Assembly (NCBI RefSeq): GCF_022811845.1
Contig: NZ_CP064266.1
Span: forward strand, 434,001-498,000
Length of the DNA stretch: 64,000 nt
Reading direction: 5' to 3'
DNA from: Bacillus pseudomycoides
Lineage (GTDB): Bacteria > Bacillota > Bacilli > Bacillales > Bacillaceae_G
The notes beneath the pieces were generated by a model. That model saw nothing but the letters and a program-made list of their open reading frames with translations. It was not told the origin of the DNA and made no database searches. Each line of letters begins with the position of its first letter. The first letter of the stretch is position 1. The position numbers and the translations under genes were made by a program. Shown here piece by piece: positions 62,830 through 64,000 of the stretch.

Positions 62830-63732
62830 GCTTACTGACTTATTTTTTTCGATTATTGTTTGATTTTTTTTAACAGGCTTTTTAAAGACGATTAACATAT
62901 ACAACACAACAAAATACCCAATATACACAAGTACTTCTTCAAGAGATGGCATTGACGAATATCCTAAAAATGCTTTTAAGAAAATACCAATATCACCTGA
63001 AAGAAGCGGTGCAGTACCATGATCACGTAAATAGTGAGCATAATCAATCGGGTGCTCTGGTAATAACCATGTAATATCGTATACATGTGGCATAACACTG
63101 CCGAGTATTTTTAAATCCTGAAGCATAGAAACGCCCTGTACGAGAAGACCAGCTGCAATTAAAACGATAAATGCGCCTGTTACTTTAAAGAATACTTTAA
63201 GTGAAATGCGCATCGTCCCTTTAAAGAATAAGTAGCTAACACCAGCTGCAACGAGTAGGCCTGAAATAGCTCCCCAGCCTTGCATCGCTGCTCCAATATT
63301 CCCGCCTGTAATAGCCGCGAAGAAAAACACCGTTTCAACTCCTTCTCGAAGTACAACAAGAAAGGAGTGCACCACCATTCCAATTATGTTTCCAGCTGTA
63401 ATATACTGACTCATTTTATTTTCCATATTTGCTTGCATATTTTTACTATGTTCTGCCATCCAAAATACCATTTGTGTAAGTAAAATGGCCGAAATAAAAA
63501 TAATAGATATCTTCAAATACATTTCGCTACCCATAGCAGCAAAACCAGTAAACACAACTTGGAAGACAAGAGCGACAATATAACTTGCTACAACCGCAAG
63601 CCCCGCTCCTAGCCAAACATATTTCACAAATTGCTTACTATCTGTACGCTTTAAATATGTCGTAATAATCCCAACAATAAGCAACGCTTCTAATACTTCA
63701 CGAAATGTAATGAGAAATGCCTGAAGCTGCAT
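62827..63732 (-). CDS. FTR1-family iron permease (EfeU-like)
   Basis: The 301-aa protein has seven membrane spans and both iron-binding REXXE motifs: REVLE (residues 11-15) and REGVE (129-133). FTR1/EfeU permeases import iron, usually with a partner protein. The start is ATG 63732 with GGAGG 7 nt upstream. It follows, by 18 bp, a membrane-anchored protein that is cut by the window edge; that partner probably handles iron outside the membrane. Confidence 0.92.
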   Translation of the reverse strand: MQLQAFLITFREVLEALLIVGIITTYLKRTDSKQFVKYVWLGAGLAVVASYIVALVFQVVFTGFAAMGSEMYLKISIIFISAILLTQMVFWMAEHSKNMQANMENKMSQYITAGNIIGMVVHSFLVVLREGVETVFFFAAITGGNIGAAMQGWGAISGLLVAAGVSYLFFKGTMRISLKVFFKVTGAFIVLIAAGLLVQGVSMLQDLKILGSVMPHVYDITWLLPEHPIDYAHYLRDHGTAPLLSGDIGIFLKAFLGYSSMPSLEEVLVYIGYFVVLYMLIVFKKPVKKNQTIIEKNKSVS

Positions 63733-63750
63733 CGCTCTTCCTCCTCATCC

Positions 63751-64000
63751 TTACTTACGTTTTCTTACCGCATATACAATGACTCCCACAAGTATAAGTA
63801 CAATAACTACAATTGGGGCCCAGTTTTTCAAGTTACTTAAATCTGTCCATTCTGTTTTACCTGTGTTCTCTGAAGCTTCTTCTTTTCCACTCGCATCAAA
63901 ATGTCCCACTTTAAAATCTTTAATTTTAAACTCTTTTTGTAAACTTGTTAAAATCACATCTTTACTTTTCTTGAAAGCATCTTGATTGGCTTCTTTTTGA
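63751..64000 (-). CDS. C-terminal part of a membrane-anchored partner of the FTR1 permease (partial)
   Basis: The frame is open from the window edge to TAA 63751-63753, about 82 residues. It shows a Lys/Glu-rich stretch (ILTSLQKEFKIKDFKVGHF), a Ser/Glu linker, and a terminal membrane span WAPIVVIVLILVGVIVYAV followed by RKRK, so most of the protein is outside the cell. Genes of this layout often precede FTR1 in Gram-positive bacteria. The N-terminal bulk, and thus the family (for example EfeO-like), cannot be judged here. Confidence 0.6.
   Translation of the reverse strand, partial: QKEANQDAFKKSKDVILTSLQKEFKIKDFKVGHFDASGKEEASENTGKTEWTDLSNLKNWAPIVVIVLILVGVIVYAVRKRK

Overview
The window is a chromosomal segment of a low-GC Firmicute, most likely a member of the Bacillus cereus group. 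The evidence is the gene order, the strong Shine-Dalgarno sequences, the sporulation genes (spoIIB, ysxE, spoVID, gerM, gerE) and protein sequences that look like B. anthracis/B. cereus orthologues. Several proteins, such as LonA and RdgB, differ noticeably from the B. anthracis sequences I remember, so a more divergent clade member is plausible. Species assignment is inference.

Layout. Positions 1-24 kb (mostly minus strand) are a conserved housekeeping and sporulation backbone in the order known from B. subtilis. It runs from the spoIIB 5' part, folC and valS with its T-box leader through ysxE, spoVID and the haem operon hemAXCDBL. It continues with ysxC, lonA, lonB, clpX, tig and ysoA. An ohrR-ohr peroxide-defence pair sits between hemA and ysxC. 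Positions 25-30 kb are a less conserved stretch with small ORFs, a YvbH-like PH-domain protein, and a GntR regulator with an MFS exporter separated by a tandemly duplicated leader region. It ends with a tRNA-Gly/tRNA-Arg pair. Positions 30-34.7 kb return to the backbone (ysnB, rdgB, rph, gerM, racE, gerE).

Positions 35-54.9 kb are accessory DNA lying between gerE and ysmA, which are neighbours in B. subtilis as I recall. It holds a KimA-type potassium importer and a PspC protein. Next is a complete beta-galactoside utilisation module: a YesMN-type sensor and AraC-type response regulator, a sugar ABC importer, GH2 beta-galactosidase and a GH63-like hydrolase. A deletion scar follows that beheads two divergent genes (a cupin regulator and an EmrE-type exporter). 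Then come aqpZ, an Rrf2 regulator, a NatAB/YhaQP-type ABC exporter, an acid phosphatase lipoprotein and a VanY-type carboxypeptidase. Positions 54.9-64 kb return to the backbone with ysmA, sdhCAB, yslB and uvrC, then a GT-C-like membrane protein and an FTR1 iron permease with a partial membrane-anchored partner at the window edge.

How genes work together: hemAXCDBL makes uroporphyrinogen III from Glu-tRNA. LonA, LonB, ClpX and trigger factor form a protein quality-control block. OhrR represses ohr until organic peroxide oxidises it. The lac-type module senses, imports and hydrolyses a galactoside under two-component control, probably with catabolite repression. SdhCAB is complex II. Non-genic items of interest include a 149-bp MITE with a 9/10 target duplication, a three-stem palindromic element before ysxE, mirrored cre-like arms before the sugar-binding protein gene, and a phased 11-bp repeat array upstream of sdhCAB. 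I see no CRISPR array, prophage, rRNA operon or intact transposase gene. No single system here is clearly unprecedented; the best leads are given as findings.
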